In this document: in pieces, positions 15,471-24,095 of the stretch | Position numbering within the stretch: position 1 is the first letter of the stretch | How the letters are laid out: each line of letters opens with the position of its first letter | Source of the DNA: JBGPJM01 sp041485385 | GTDB lineage: Bacteria; Planctomycetota; Phycisphaerae; Phycisphaerales; UBA1924 | Assembly (NCBI GenBank): GCA_041485385.1 | Contig: JBGPJM010000032.1 | Location: 1 to 31,051, forward strand | Direction: 5' to 3' | Length of the DNA stretch: 31,051 bases | Notes under the pieces: model-generated | Seen by the model: only the letters and a program-made list of their open reading frames with translations | The model's database searches: none | Told to the model about the DNA's origin: nothing | Position numbers and translations under genes: made by a program

Positions 15471-16904
15471 TCAGTCCTTCGCCTTCCAGACGACCTTGCC
15501 CAGGATCATCACGCGCTGCACCCGCGCGCCGGGGTCGAGCACATCGCCGTCGAGAAACACCAAGTCGGCGTCCTTCCCCTTCTCGATGGAGCCAAGCTGC
15601 TTGCCCACCCCCGCGGCCTTCGCGGCATTGACCGTGAGCGCCTTGACCGCGTCGCTGCGTTGCAGGCCCGACCGCACCAGGTCGGCCGTGCGGGCCCGCA
15701 CCGCCTCAAGGTCCTGCGGCGAATCGTTCTCCGGCGCCAGCGCCACCTCGCACCCGGCCCCGAACAGCTCCGCGACGAGGTTGTACCGATTGATCGTCGC
15801 CGGCAACCGGTGCATCGCCGGCGCCGTGATCACCAGTGACTTGAGTTCCCCCAGTTTCGCCACTGCGTTGTTGAAGTCCGGCGCGAACCCGCCGCCGAGC
15901 CAGAGGGTGCGCGTCACCTGGTCGAACCCCTGCAGCACCTCGAGAGCGTGCAGGATGTTCGATGCGCTGGGCACCTCCAGCATCAGTGCCGGCGCGCCGT
16001 CCTTCTTCTGGATCAGGTCCATCAGGGCGCGATGCGACGGATCGGTCTCCGGTGGCTTGAACTGGTCCCCGCTCGCATCGCCTGCGGGCTTGGCCGTCTC
16101 CTGTGGAGCAGGCTTGTCCGCCGCGGGCAGCTGGGGACCGCTTTTGGGCGGCGTCGGCGATGGTTGGGGACCGGGGGTGGGTGGGGTCGGGGGGGCAGGG
16201 GACGGTGAGGGGGGCTGCTGCTCGGGCGGCTTGGCCCCCTCCGCGGCCTTCTTCGCCTCGGCTTCCTTGCGCTTGGCCTCCCAATCCTGTCGGGCCTTCT
16301 CGACCTTGTCGATCTCCGCCTTGGCCTTCTTGAGAGCATCCCGCAGCGTCTGCTTGTCGCGGGGGAGCGAGATCATCGTCGTCCGCAGGTAGCCGCCCGG
16401 CGTCACCGCCCGCTGCCCCGCCGGGCCCGCGGTCCGGTAGACCGACGACACGCCCGTGATCCCCGTCCCCGCCGGGTAGATGTTCACCGCGGTGTACCCG
16501 GCCCGCAGGAACGACTCGAGGTCCATCTCGTCCAGATAGATCTCGTCGGCGGTCTTCAGGTCGCCGTGCACGCCGCTGCGCTGGTAGCTCGGCAGCCCGG
16601 CCCGCGTGCGGCAGTGCACCATTCCGGGCATGACGGTCTGCGTCTCGGCGTGGATGACCGTCGCGGTCTTGGGGTACTCCAGCCTGCGCCCGACAAGGCG
16701 GATCTGCCCGTCCACGATCACGATCTCGCCGCGATCGATCTCCTCCCCCGACCCCGTGATGACCTTCCCCGCCTTGACGACGACGAACTCCTCGTCGGCC
16801 GGGCCGCCGCCCGCGGCGACGGCCGGGGCGCTCAGCAGGGCCAGCACGCCCAGCGCCACCGCGAGCAGCCCCCCGCGGCGCGTTGACGACGCCCGTCTCA
16901 CCAT
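15471..16904 (-). CDS. Exported amidohydrolase-like protein B with Lys/Glu helix and Pro-rich insert
   Basis: A protein of 477 residues with a signal peptide (1-31). The amidohydrolase N-terminal sandwich (IVIVDGQIRLVG) and C-terminal motif (KQLGSIEKGKDADLVFLDGD) are clear. The catalytic HxH segment is replaced by PGMVHCRTRAG (93-103), keeping one His only, and no canonical Asp loop is seen (ALAPENDSPQ at 388-397). Between strands, residues 183-220 form a Lys/Glu/Ala-rich helix. Residues 225-290 are a Pro/Ser/Thr linker, encoded by a C-rich tract that leaves G-runs on the opposite strand. The ATG at 16904 overlaps the stop of gene C by seven bases. Proposed role: envelope pseudoenzyme or scaffold acting with active paralogue C. 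Confidence 0.84.
   Translation of the reverse strand: MVRRASSTRRGGLLAVALGVLALLSAPAVAAGGGPADEEFVVVKAGKVITGSGEEIDRGEIVIVDGQIRLVGRRLEYPKTATVIHAETQTVMPGMVHCRTRAGLPSYQRSGVHGDLKTADEIYLDEMDLESFLRAGYTAVNIYPAGTGITGVSSVYRTAGPAGQRAVTPGGYLRTTMISLPRDKQTLRDALKKAKAEIDKVEKARQDWEAKRKEAEAKKAAEGAKPPEQQPPSPSPAPPTPPTPGPQPSPTPPKSGPQLPAADKPAPQETAKPAGDASGDQFKPPETDPSHRALMDLIQKKDGAPALMLEVPSASNILHALEVLQGFDQVTRTLWLGGGFAPDFNNAVAKLGELKSLVITAPAMHRLPATINRYNLVAELFGAGCEVALAPENDSPQDLEAVRARTADLVRSGLQRSDAVKALTVNAAKAAGVGKQLGSIEKGKDADLVFLDGDVLDPGARVQRVMILGKVVWKAKD
16166..16214 (+). other. G-quadruplex-prone tract opposite the Pro-rich linker of gene B
   Basis: The plus strand carries G-runs of four to seven bases at 16166-16169, 16173-16177, 16183-16186 and 16189-16195, then 16198-16201 and 16209-16214. 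Loops are short. It satisfies the usual G-quadruplex pattern and lies on the template strand of the minus-strand gene, where it encodes proline codons. Confidence 0.55.
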
Positions 16905-18157
16905 CGCCGCTCACTCCTGCCGTCATAGGCGACCTTACCGTTGATGATCGTCATGCGGCAGGTGCTGCGCGGGTCGATCGGATCCCCGGTCCAGAGGCAG
17001 AAATCCGCGTCCTTCCCCGTCTCGATCGAGCCCAGCCGGTCCTCGATCATCAGCGCCTCGGCCGGGATCCGTGTCAGGCCCTTGATCGCCAGGTACGGGT
17101 GGTAGCCGAACCAGCACTCCATCGCGGCCTGGAACGGGAGCTGCTCCTCCGGGATCACCGGCGCATCGGTGTTGATGCCGATCTTGCGGATCCCCTGCTG
17201 GTACCAGCGGATGCACAGCCCCACGACCCGGCGTTGCGACTGGTCGAAGTGCAGCACCCGCGGCCCGCAGATCGTCCACACGTTGTCCTCCCCGACGTCC
17301 AGGATCATCGGGGCCATCTTCCAGGCGTCGAACTCGCTGTGGTCCAGCACGGTCCGCAGCCCCAGCTTGATCGCCAGCATGTCCACCGTGGTCATCACGA
17401 CCTGGTAGATCTGCGTGTGCACCGACGCGATGAACTGCCGCTTGAACAGGCCGCGGAAATCGTGGTACACGGGGTTGTAGTGCGGCTGCACCTTCGTCTT
17501 GCCCGCCTCGAAGTCGTCCCACGCCTGGTTGTATGCCTTGGCCTTCAGCAGCGTCTGGCGCGTGTTGTAGTTCATGAACGAGCGACCGACGCCGTACCAG
17601 TATCGCTCCGGGTTCCCCGCCTGCGCGATCTTCAGCGAGCCCGGTGACTTGACGACCATCTCGTCCACCGTCTTGCCGGCGAACTTCACGATGGTGCCGA
17701 AGCCGCTCATGTTCGTCCCGCTCCCCGGGATGAGCAGCGCCGTGGTGACCCCGCCCGAGCGGGCCATCTTCACGTTGTCGCTCTCGGGCACGACGGTGTC
17801 GAGGGTGCGCAGCCCCGGATTGGTCAGGTAGACCATGTCGTTGAGATCGCTGATGGACCCGGCGGTGTGGTTGTGGCAGTCCACGAACCCCGGCACAAGC
17901 CAGCAGTCGGGCATCTCAACGGCCTGCACGCCCGCCGGCAGCGTCGCCCCGGCCGCGGGCTGCACCGAGTCGATCTTGCCGTTTTTCACGATGACGACGG
18001 CATTGTTGATGACCGTGTCTTTCGCGTCCATGGTGAGGACCTTGCCGACGCGGTAGGCCGACACGGTCTCGGCCGTCTGCGCCCGGAGCATCGCGCTCGT
18101 GCTCATGGCCAGCACGGCGGCGCCCGCGACGGTGATCCTCTTCATCCGGCACCTCAT
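16898..18157 (-). CDS. Exported amidohydrolase C, complete metal-binding set (probable active enzyme)
   Basis: A protein of 419 residues starting at ATG 18157, which overlaps the stop of gene D (ATGA) and has GAGGAGGT seven bases upstream. The signal peptide is about residues 1-26. All subtype-typical ligands of imidazolonepropionase/prolidase-like amidohydrolases are present: H95-N-H97 in PGFVDCHNH, K176 in SLKIA (candidate carboxylated Lys), H247 (SVHTQ), H273 (LDHSEFD) and D331 (INTDAPV). The C-terminal GSIETGKDAD motif is standard. A helical segment with an Ala-Tyr-x4-Trp-x2-Phe pattern lies at about 200-222. The likely reaction is hydrolysis of an amide bond of a peptide, N-acyl amino acid or cyclic amide in the periplasm; the substrate is not evident. 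It is the only array member that keeps the whole active site. Confidence 0.9.
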   Translation of the reverse strand: MRCRMKRITVAGAAVLAMSTSAMLRAQTAETVSAYRVGKVLTMDAKDTVINNAVVIVKNGKIDSVQPAAGATLPAGVQAVEMPDCWLVPGFVDCHNHTAGSISDLNDMVYLTNPGLRTLDTVVPESDNVKMARSGGVTTALLIPGSGTNMSGFGTIVKFAGKTVDEMVVKSPGSLKIAQAGNPERYWYGVGRSFMNYNTRQTLLKAKAYNQAWDDFEAGKTKVQPHYNPVYHDFRGLFKRQFIASVHTQIYQVVMTTVDMLAIKLGLRTVLDHSEFDAWKMAPMILDVGEDNVWTICGPRVLHFDQSQRRVVGLCIRWYQQGIRKIGINTDAPVIPEEQLPFQAAMECWFGYHPYLAIKGLTRIPAEALMIEDRLGSIETGKDADFCLWTGDPIDPRSTCRMTIINGKVAYDGRSERRW

Positions 18158-20946
18158 GGCTTGACCTCCTCGCCCCCGACAATCACCCGCTCCACCCTGC
18201 TCCCCGCCTCGAACGGATGGCCCGAGAAGATCACCATGTCCCCCTCGCGCCCGGGCGCAAGCGACCCGATGCGCCCGTCGAGCCTGTACATCCTCGCGGC
18301 GTCGATCGTCATCGCCGCCAGGGCCGTCTCCGCCGACAACCCGCGTTCCACGGCGTACAGCCCGACCATCGGCAGCGACCTCGCCCCGTCCTCGCCGCCC
18401 GACTGGAACGCCACGTGTACGCCGCGTCGAGAGAGCACGTCCCCCGGCACGCTCCACTGATTCTTCTCGTCCCGGCGCATCACGTCGGTCGGAACCACCA
18501 CGCCGACGTTCTTCTCCGCCAGCCGCCCCGCGTGCACCTCGATCCCCTCCGGCCCCAGCAGCACCACCGGCAGGTCGTACTGGTCCACGAGGATGTCCAG
18601 CACGGCGTCTATCTGCGCAGACGTCGTCGCGGCCACCACCGCCGGGATCCTCTTTTCCAGGATCGACTTGATGGGCTCGAGCGACTCATCCACCTTCGGC
18701 GGCAGCGGCCGCCCGTCCTTTCCCGTGGTCTTCTTGCGCGTCGACTTGACCTTGAACTCCACCTCCGACTTGTCGATCCGCCGCATGTCGAAGTTGATCG
18801 TCAGCCCCTGCAGCGAAACCGTGCCGCTGCAGTGGTCCTCCTTGTCGATGGTTCCCTCGAAGGTCGGGTAGCCAAGGCCCCGCGTCTCCAGCTCCAGCCG
18901 GCCGGTGATCCGCTTGCCGTCGAGCGTGCCGGTGATCTTGAAGTCCATCGGCAAGGCCGGCTCCAGCACCCGCCCCTCGATCGCCGTGCCGGTGAGTTTG
19001 AAGGCGATCTTCCCCTCCCGCTCGTCCTCCGGGCGGATCGGCCCGCCGAACAGCCGGGCCGTCCATGTGCCGGTGATCGGGTCCTCCACCTTCGGCGCCG
19101 CCGTCTCCTCCGCCTCCTTTGGCGCGCCGATCGGCTGCTGTGTCGCTTTGCCCTCCGCCTTGTTCTTCTGCCACTCGGCCAGGTCCTTCTCGTACTTCTG
19201 CCACATCTCCAGGTACTTCTTCCCCGCCTCCAGTCGCGGCTTGAGCCGCTCGGACACGGACGCGGGGTCGACGTCGGTCACATCAAAGACCAGCCCGGCC
19301 GTCTCGCTGACGACGCGCCGGTCGCGCCGATCACCGGCGGTCTTGATCGCCGCGATGCGCGACCCGCTCTGGGCCGCCCGGTACGGCCCCACCATCACGG
19401 TCGTCACGCCCGCGCGGGCGACGCGCAACTCGGCGACGTCCGCCACGCCCACCAGCCTCGCCAGCGACAGGTCCGGCCCCGTCGTGGTGTTATCCCCCTG
19501 GAGCCCCAGGTGACCGTACGCGTCGATCAGCCCCGGCGTCATGAACGACCCCGGCCCGCCGTCGATCACGCTGGCCCCCGGCGGCGTCGGCACGTGCTTG
19601 CCCACCGCGACGATCTTCCCCTTCTCGATCAGCACCGAGCCGTCCGTCAACCACTGGTCCGGCCCCAGCCACACCGTGCCGGCCTTCACCACCACCGCAT
19701 CGGTCCCGGGCGCCCTGAACGCCAGCCGGCCCGCCGCGTACACGCGCAGCACGTGCGTGGTTGTCTCCAGCGGATCGCCCGAGAGCACCAGCAGATCGGC
19801 ATCCAGCCCGGGCGCGAGGCTCCCCACGCGGTCGGCCACCCCCAGGATCTCCGCCGGCACCCGCGTAATCGCCTCGATAATGCGCTCACGCGTGAGCCCG
19901 GCCCGCAGCGCGGTGGCCGCCGCCAGGCGAAGCCCCATCACCGACTGCCCGGGTGCCACCGCCAGCGCCAGCCGCACGCGCCCCAGCGCCGCCAGCGAGC
20001 GAAGGTCCGGCTCCAGGGCCTCGGGGTCGTTCCCCAGGTTCGCCGCCGGCGACGAGCGGGGCGCCGAAAGCGTGTACACCAGCGGCACGTTCGCTCCCGC
20101 GATCTGGTCGGCCAGGGCCGCCGCCTCCGTGCCGCCGACGATGTACCCCTTGCGTTGGTTGCTGGCCAGGAACGCCAGCGCGCCGGCAAGGTCGGCCTGC
20201 CGCTGCGATTGCACACGAACCGGAAGATTGGCCTGCCACGCCCGTGCCAGCGCCGCGCCGTGGTCGTCGAACTTCGCCCCCGCCGGCGGCTTCAGGGCCT
20301 CGCCCACCGCCTCTTTCAGCGCCAGCAGCTGCCCGATCCGCGACGACGGGCGCTGCGCGCTCGCCGGCTTGATCGCGTTGTCCGACGACGGGGGCACCAG
20401 CTCCTCGACGATCGGCGGCGGGTTGTACGCGCCCGGGTCCAGCGTGATCGTCAGGTCGGACGCCGCGGACAGCACGCGCGAGGACGCCGGCCCGCCGAGC
20501 CTGGCCACGCCCCCCTGCCCGCTCATCAGCCGCGTGGCGCCGGGAGACAGGTGCGCTGTCGTGACTCCGCTGGCGAGAACCTGCCGGTAGTCGGCGTAGC
20601 GGTCGAAGTTGTCCGAAGCGCGGTACGCCGCGCCGATCGATTCGTCCGGCACGCGGGTCACGCCCACGTTCGACACCGCGGCCACCAGCCCTGGCATCAC
20701 CGTAGCATCCGGCAGTTCGATCAATGGCAGGTCCGAGGGGACCGCGATGTCCGTCCCCACCGCGACGATCTTCCCATCGCGGACGATGATCACGCCGCCA
20801 TTCATCACCCCCGGCTGCCCCGGCGCCGCCGTGATGATCCGCCCGGCACGAAGGGCGAACGAAGCGCTCGTCTGGGCCCCGGCCATCGGCGGCAGGGCCA
20901 TGAGCGACACCATCGCGACAATGAGGAGGAGAAACGCCCGGCTCAC
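18154..20946 (-). CDS. Double-domain exported amidohydrolase-like protein D
   Basis: A protein of 930 residues carrying two amidohydrolase domains in one chain. Domain one (about 28-410) ends with ILGVADRVGSLAPGLDADLLVLSGDP. Domain two (about 415-930) restarts with VVVKAGTVWLGPDQWLTDGSVLIEKGK and ends with GRIGSLAPGREGDMVIFSGHP. Both have lost the HxH motif: PGLVAAVSNVG at 85-95 and PGLIDAYGHLG at 471-481. Domain two contains a charged helix (565-600) and a beta-rich insert (622-735, with repeated ITGT and GRLELE strands) not expected in the family. Start is a GTG at 20946 that overlaps the stop of gene E (GTGA); the leader (SRAFLLLIVAMVSLMALPP) supports it. Probable pseudoenzyme and possible assembly scaffold; function unknown. 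Confidence 0.86.
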   Translation of the reverse strand: MSRAFLLLIVAMVSLMALPPMAGAQTSASFALRAGRIITAAPGQPGVMNGGVIIVRDGKIVAVGTDIAVPSDLPLIELPDATVMPGLVAAVSNVGVTRVPDESIGAAYRASDNFDRYADYRQVLASGVTTAHLSPGATRLMSGQGGVARLGGPASSRVLSAASDLTITLDPGAYNPPPIVEELVPPSSDNAIKPASAQRPSSRIGQLLALKEAVGEALKPPAGAKFDDHGAALARAWQANLPVRVQSQRQADLAGALAFLASNQRKGYIVGGTEAAALADQIAGANVPLVYTLSAPRSSPAANLGNDPEALEPDLRSLAALGRVRLALAVAPGQSVMGLRLAAATALRAGLTRERIIEAITRVPAEILGVADRVGSLAPGLDADLLVLSGDPLETTTHVLRVYAAGRLAFRAPGTDAVVVKAGTVWLGPDQWLTDGSVLIEKGKIVAVGKHVPTPPGASVIDGGPGSFMTPGLIDAYGHLGLQGDNTTTGPDLSLARLVGVADVAELRVARAGVTTVMVGPYRAAQSGSRIAAIKTAGDRRDRRVVSETAGLVFDVTDVDPASVSERLKPRLEAGKKYLEMWQKYEKDLAEWQKNKAEGKATQQPIGAPKEAEETAAPKVEDPITGTWTARLFGGPIRPEDEREGKIAFKLTGTAIEGRVLEPALPMDFKITGTLDGKRITGRLELETRGLGYPTFEGTIDKEDHCSGTVSLQGLTINFDMRRIDKSEVEFKVKSTRKKTTGKDGRPLPPKVDESLEPIKSILEKRIPAVVAATTSAQIDAVLDILVDQYDLPVVLLGPEGIEVHAGRLAEKNVGVVVPTDVMRRDEKNQWSVPGDVLSRRGVHVAFQSGGEDGARSLPMVGLYAVERGLSAETALAAMTIDAARMYRLDGRIGSLAPGREGDMVIFSGHPFEAGSRVERVIVGGEEVKP

Positions 20947-22439
20947 CGCGGCTTCTCCTTCTTCGGCTCTGGCTTCGGTTCCGGCTCCGCGGGCTTCGGC
21001 TCAACCGGCGGGGGGGCCTCGTCCCCGTCCTTCTTCTGCGGCTCGCCCGCCGCGGCCGGCACGACCGCCCCGGGCTTCTCCTCCGCGGCCTTCTTCTCCT
21101 TCGCTTTCTCCGCGGCGGCCCTCTCCAGCTTCAGCAACTCCAGGATCCGCGCATCCTTCTGCCGGTCGTACGCCTGGATGCCATCGATGTACACCAGCTC
21201 GACCCACGACGCAAAGTCCAAGGGGTCCCCGCTCAGCACCACGATGTTCGCGGTCTTCCCGGCCTCGATCGAGCCGAGCTTGTCGCCCAGCCCCAGGATC
21301 GTGGCCGGGTTCAGCGTGATCGCCTCCAGCGCCGCCTTGCGCGGCAGCCCGTTCCGCACGCACACGGCCGCCTCATAGTTCAGGTACCGCTCCGCCATCG
21401 ACGTGTTCGCGCTGGGCTGCAGCGCGAACGTGAGGCCGGCGTCCGCGATCTTCGACGGAACGAACGTCTCCTTCAGCTCCCCGGTCAGCTCGTCGCGCTC
21501 GCGGTAGAACAGCAACGGATCCAGCACGACCGGCCGCTTGGCCTTCTTCAGCTCGCCCGCAGCCTTGTACGCCTCCGGCCCCAGCACGAACACCGCCTTC
21601 TCCAGCAGCTTCTGCTCGGTGGCGAGGGCAATCGCCGGCCCGACGTCGGTCGCGGCCCCGCAGTAGAACCACGCCGCCAGCTCCCCCCGGCGGCAGCGGA
21701 CCAGGTTCAGGTGCTTGTCGTCGTAGTCGGGGTCCTGAATGAGCGGCTGGCCGCGCTTCCTGGCCTCCGCCGGTCCCACGTCGATCTTTCTGTCGTCCTT
21801 CTTCAGCGATTCCTCGTACTTCCCCTCGGCCAGACGCCCCAGGTAATCGTCCAGCTCGGCGAACGTCTCGCGGAGCGCCGCCATCTGCGCCATGCGGTCG
21901 TAGCCGCCCCGCGGCGTCGTGCTGAACTTCAGCGCCAGGTCCGGCCGCACCGTCATCTCGTCGGGGCTCAGGCCGATCGGTCGCACCACGCGGCTGACCC
22001 CGCCCACCACGCAGTTGTTCCCCGGGATCACGTGCACCGTCGTCACGCCGTCCCGCAGCGAGTCCTCGAAGAACAGCTTCGACGGGTCCAGCGCGTCGTA
22101 GACGTTGAGGAACGGCGACACCGGCACGTTCTCGTTGGGCACATCCAGCCCGCGCGCCGAGTGCGGGTCGATCATCCCCGGGAAGAGCACCTTCCCCGTG
22201 ACGTCCACCTCCATCGCGTCGTACGGGATCTGAACCTCGGCGCCCACAGCCGTGATCTTCCCGTTCTCGATCAGCACCGTCCCCTTGGCGATCTCCTCGC
22301 CGACGACCGGAATGATCCGCCCACCCTTTAGCGCGACCTTCGTCGGCGGCGCAGCACCAGCCACCGGCGACGCGGCAAGGCACGCGAGGGCGAGGCACAG
22401 AACATTCATGCAGCACGCGGCGGATCGTCGTGGCCTCAT
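20943..22439 (-). CDS. Exported amidohydrolase-like protein E with charged C-terminal tail
   Basis: A protein of 498 residues with signal peptide (about 1-29). The N-terminal sandwich (GTVLIENGKITAVG) and C-terminal motif (ILGLGDKLGSIEAGKTANIVVLSGDP) are clear. The HxH segment reads DPHSARG (91-97), keeping the first His but not the second. K171 in LALKFSTTP occupies the position of the bridging Lys, but the later His and Asp ligands are absent (ALQPSANTS at 339-347). The last 65 residues are a Lys/Glu/Ala helix followed by a Pro/Lys/Glu tail, likely extended. The ATG at 22439 has an AAGGA upstream. An 81-base gap separates it from gene F, the largest inside the array and the only plausible place for an internal promoter. 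Confidence 0.85.
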   Translation of the reverse strand: MRPRRSAACCMNVLCLALACLAASPVAGAAPPTKVALKGGRIIPVVGEEIAKGTVLIENGKITAVGAEVQIPYDAMEVDVTGKVLFPGMIDPHSARGLDVPNENVPVSPFLNVYDALDPSKLFFEDSLRDGVTTVHVIPGNNCVVGGVSRVVRPIGLSPDEMTVRPDLALKFSTTPRGGYDRMAQMAALRETFAELDDYLGRLAEGKYEESLKKDDRKIDVGPAEARKRGQPLIQDPDYDDKHLNLVRCRRGELAAWFYCGAATDVGPAIALATEQKLLEKAVFVLGPEAYKAAGELKKAKRPVVLDPLLFYRERDELTGELKETFVPSKIADAGLTFALQPSANTSMAERYLNYEAAVCVRNGLPRKAALEAITLNPATILGLGDKLGSIEAGKTANIVVLSGDPLDFASWVELVYIDGIQAYDRQKDARILELLKLERAAAEKAKEKKAAEEKPGAVVPAAAGEPQKKDGDEAPPPVEPKPAEPEPKPEPKKEKPR

Positions 22440-22520
22440 CGGGTGTCCTTGTTCTTCACGGGGTCGATCCGTCGTGAGATCGGAGAAGGAAGCAGGAAGA
22501 ACGCTCGACCAGAACCACGG

Positions 22521-24095
22521 TCACTTCGCCGCCGCACGCTCGCGCGCATCGACAACAACCTGCCCGCCCGAGATCACCACCACCAGGCGCGAGGTCGCAT
22601 CAAATGCCTTCCCCGTCCACACCACCAGGTCGGCGCGCTTGCCCGCCTCGATCGTCCCGACCTGGTCGTCGATCCCCAGCATCTTCGCCGGCGTCTGCGT
22701 CACGGCCTGCACCGCCTTCTCCAGCGGCACGCCCGCGCGCACCGCGTACATCACCTGCCGCGCCAGCCCATCCTCGTCGCGGAGGTCTTGCGCCGTCAGC
22801 GCCGTCGGCACGCCCGCCTCGATCAGATCGCGCAGGGTCGAGAGCCGCGACTTGTCCGTCTCGCCGCTGTACAGCCGCGGACTCGGATCGGCCTCGTCGT
22901 AGATCGGCCCGAAAATCACCGGGATCGCCCGCAGTTTCAGCTCTGCCAGGCACTCGTACGCCTCGGTCCCCTCCACCAGCGTGAAGCCCACGCCGAACTC
23001 CCCGCACAGCCGGATCGCCGTAAGAATGTCCGGCTGCGTCCGCGCCTGCACCCGCAGGCCCAGCTTCCCCTCGCGGATCTGCTGCAGCACCGGCAGCGCC
23101 TCGGGGGGCGGCGCATCCGCCCCGCCCACCGGCAGCCCCTCCTTCCATCGCTGCGCGTCGTAGAACGCCTTGCGGAACACCCACGCCACGCCCATCCGCG
23201 TGTTCGGCCGGCGTGTCCGGATACTCACGAACCTCCCGAACGGCGGCGAGTTGCCCATCCCCACGCTGTACGCATCCGAGCCGAACGTCGCCTCCACCGC
23301 GCCGTGGTCGGAGATCAGCCGGTCCCGGACCGGCCCCGCCGTCCGCACGATCGCCCCCTGCGGGCCGATCACCGCGGCCGAATCCGGCGTTACGAATACC
23401 GTCGTCACGCCCGAGCGGACCAGCCGATCAAAGTCGCGCGAGCGAAGCGAGAGCGAGTCGATCACGCGCGTGTGCGGCACGACCTCCGACGACGCCTCCG
23501 TCTCCGACCAGCCGCCCGCAACGCCCGACACCAGCCCCCGCGCCAGCGGCGAGCCCGGCGCCGCCGGGAAGCCGCACACCGGGCAGATCTGCCCCGGCCC
23601 GAGATTCTCATGCGTGTTCGCCAGCGCACACGCCGCCACGCCGCTGCAGACGCACCCGTCCTCGTCGTCGCTCCCCTCGGCGTGCGTCCCCTCGAAGAAC
23701 AGGGCCAGCGCGCTGGGTTGACCAGCCTCCCGCCGCTGGGGCTCAGAGGCGCCGGGGCCGCCGGGCGAGCGCCGACGGGTGACGGCCAGGTCTCGGGTCT
23801 CGATCTGGGCGCAGGCGTCGATCAAGCCCGGCGTCACCGACCCCTCGGGCAGGTCGATCAGCCCAGCGCCGGCGGGCACCGTGCTTCCCTCCCCCGCGGC
23901 CGTAATCTTGCCGTTCTCGATGACCACGACGGCATTCTGCACCACCCGTCCGTCGCCGATGTGCAGCGTGCCGACTCTGATCACAAGCCGCGCGGGTTGT
24001 TCCGTCTGGAGAGCATCCGCCCGCCCCGCGATGGCCACGAGCGCTCCGAAACCCGCCACCCACATCCCGCAGGTCCTCACCGTTGCGTTACTCAT
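22521..24095 (-). CDS. Exported amidohydrolase-like protein F with a Cys-rich insertion
   Basis: A protein of 524 residues from ATG 24095, chosen because AGGAGG lies five bases upstream and the start overlaps the stop of gene G by eight bases. A signal peptide (to about 29) precedes the beta-sandwich (NAVVVIENGKITAAG). The HxH region is PGLIDACAQIE (89-99), with no His. Residues about 105-205 are an insertion containing C148-x-C150, C156 and C171-P-V-C174-G, which resembles half zinc-ribbon knuckles. The C-terminal motif (MLGIDDQVGTIEAGKRADLVVWTG) is intact. The Cys pattern suggests a metal-binding or disulfide-stabilised extra domain. In the periplasm zinc, iron or a redox role are all possible; the sequence does not decide. 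Confidence 0.85.
   Translation of the reverse strand: MSNATVRTCGMWVAGFGALVAIAGRADALQTEQPARLVIRVGTLHIGDGRVVQNAVVVIENGKITAAGEGSTVPAGAGLIDLPEGSVTPGLIDACAQIETRDLAVTRRRSPGGPGASEPQRREAGQPSALALFFEGTHAEGSDDEDGCVCSGVAACALANTHENLGPGQICPVCGFPAAPGSPLARGLVSGVAGGWSETEASSEVVPHTRVIDSLSLRSRDFDRLVRSGVTTVFVTPDSAAVIGPQGAIVRTAGPVRDRLISDHGAVEATFGSDAYSVGMGNSPPFGRFVSIRTRRPNTRMGVAWVFRKAFYDAQRWKEGLPVGGADAPPPEALPVLQQIREGKLGLRVQARTQPDILTAIRLCGEFGVGFTLVEGTEAYECLAELKLRAIPVIFGPIYDEADPSPRLYSGETDKSRLSTLRDLIEAGVPTALTAQDLRDEDGLARQVMYAVRAGVPLEKAVQAVTQTPAKMLGIDDQVGTIEAGKRADLVVWTGKAFDATSRLVVVISGGQVVVDARERAAAK

Noticed and set aside
18217..21378. A very long open frame on the plus strand opposite genes D and E
   Set aside because: Its product is Arg/Pro/His-rich without any family resemblance. 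It is the antisense of strongly supported genes and reflects high G+C codon bias.
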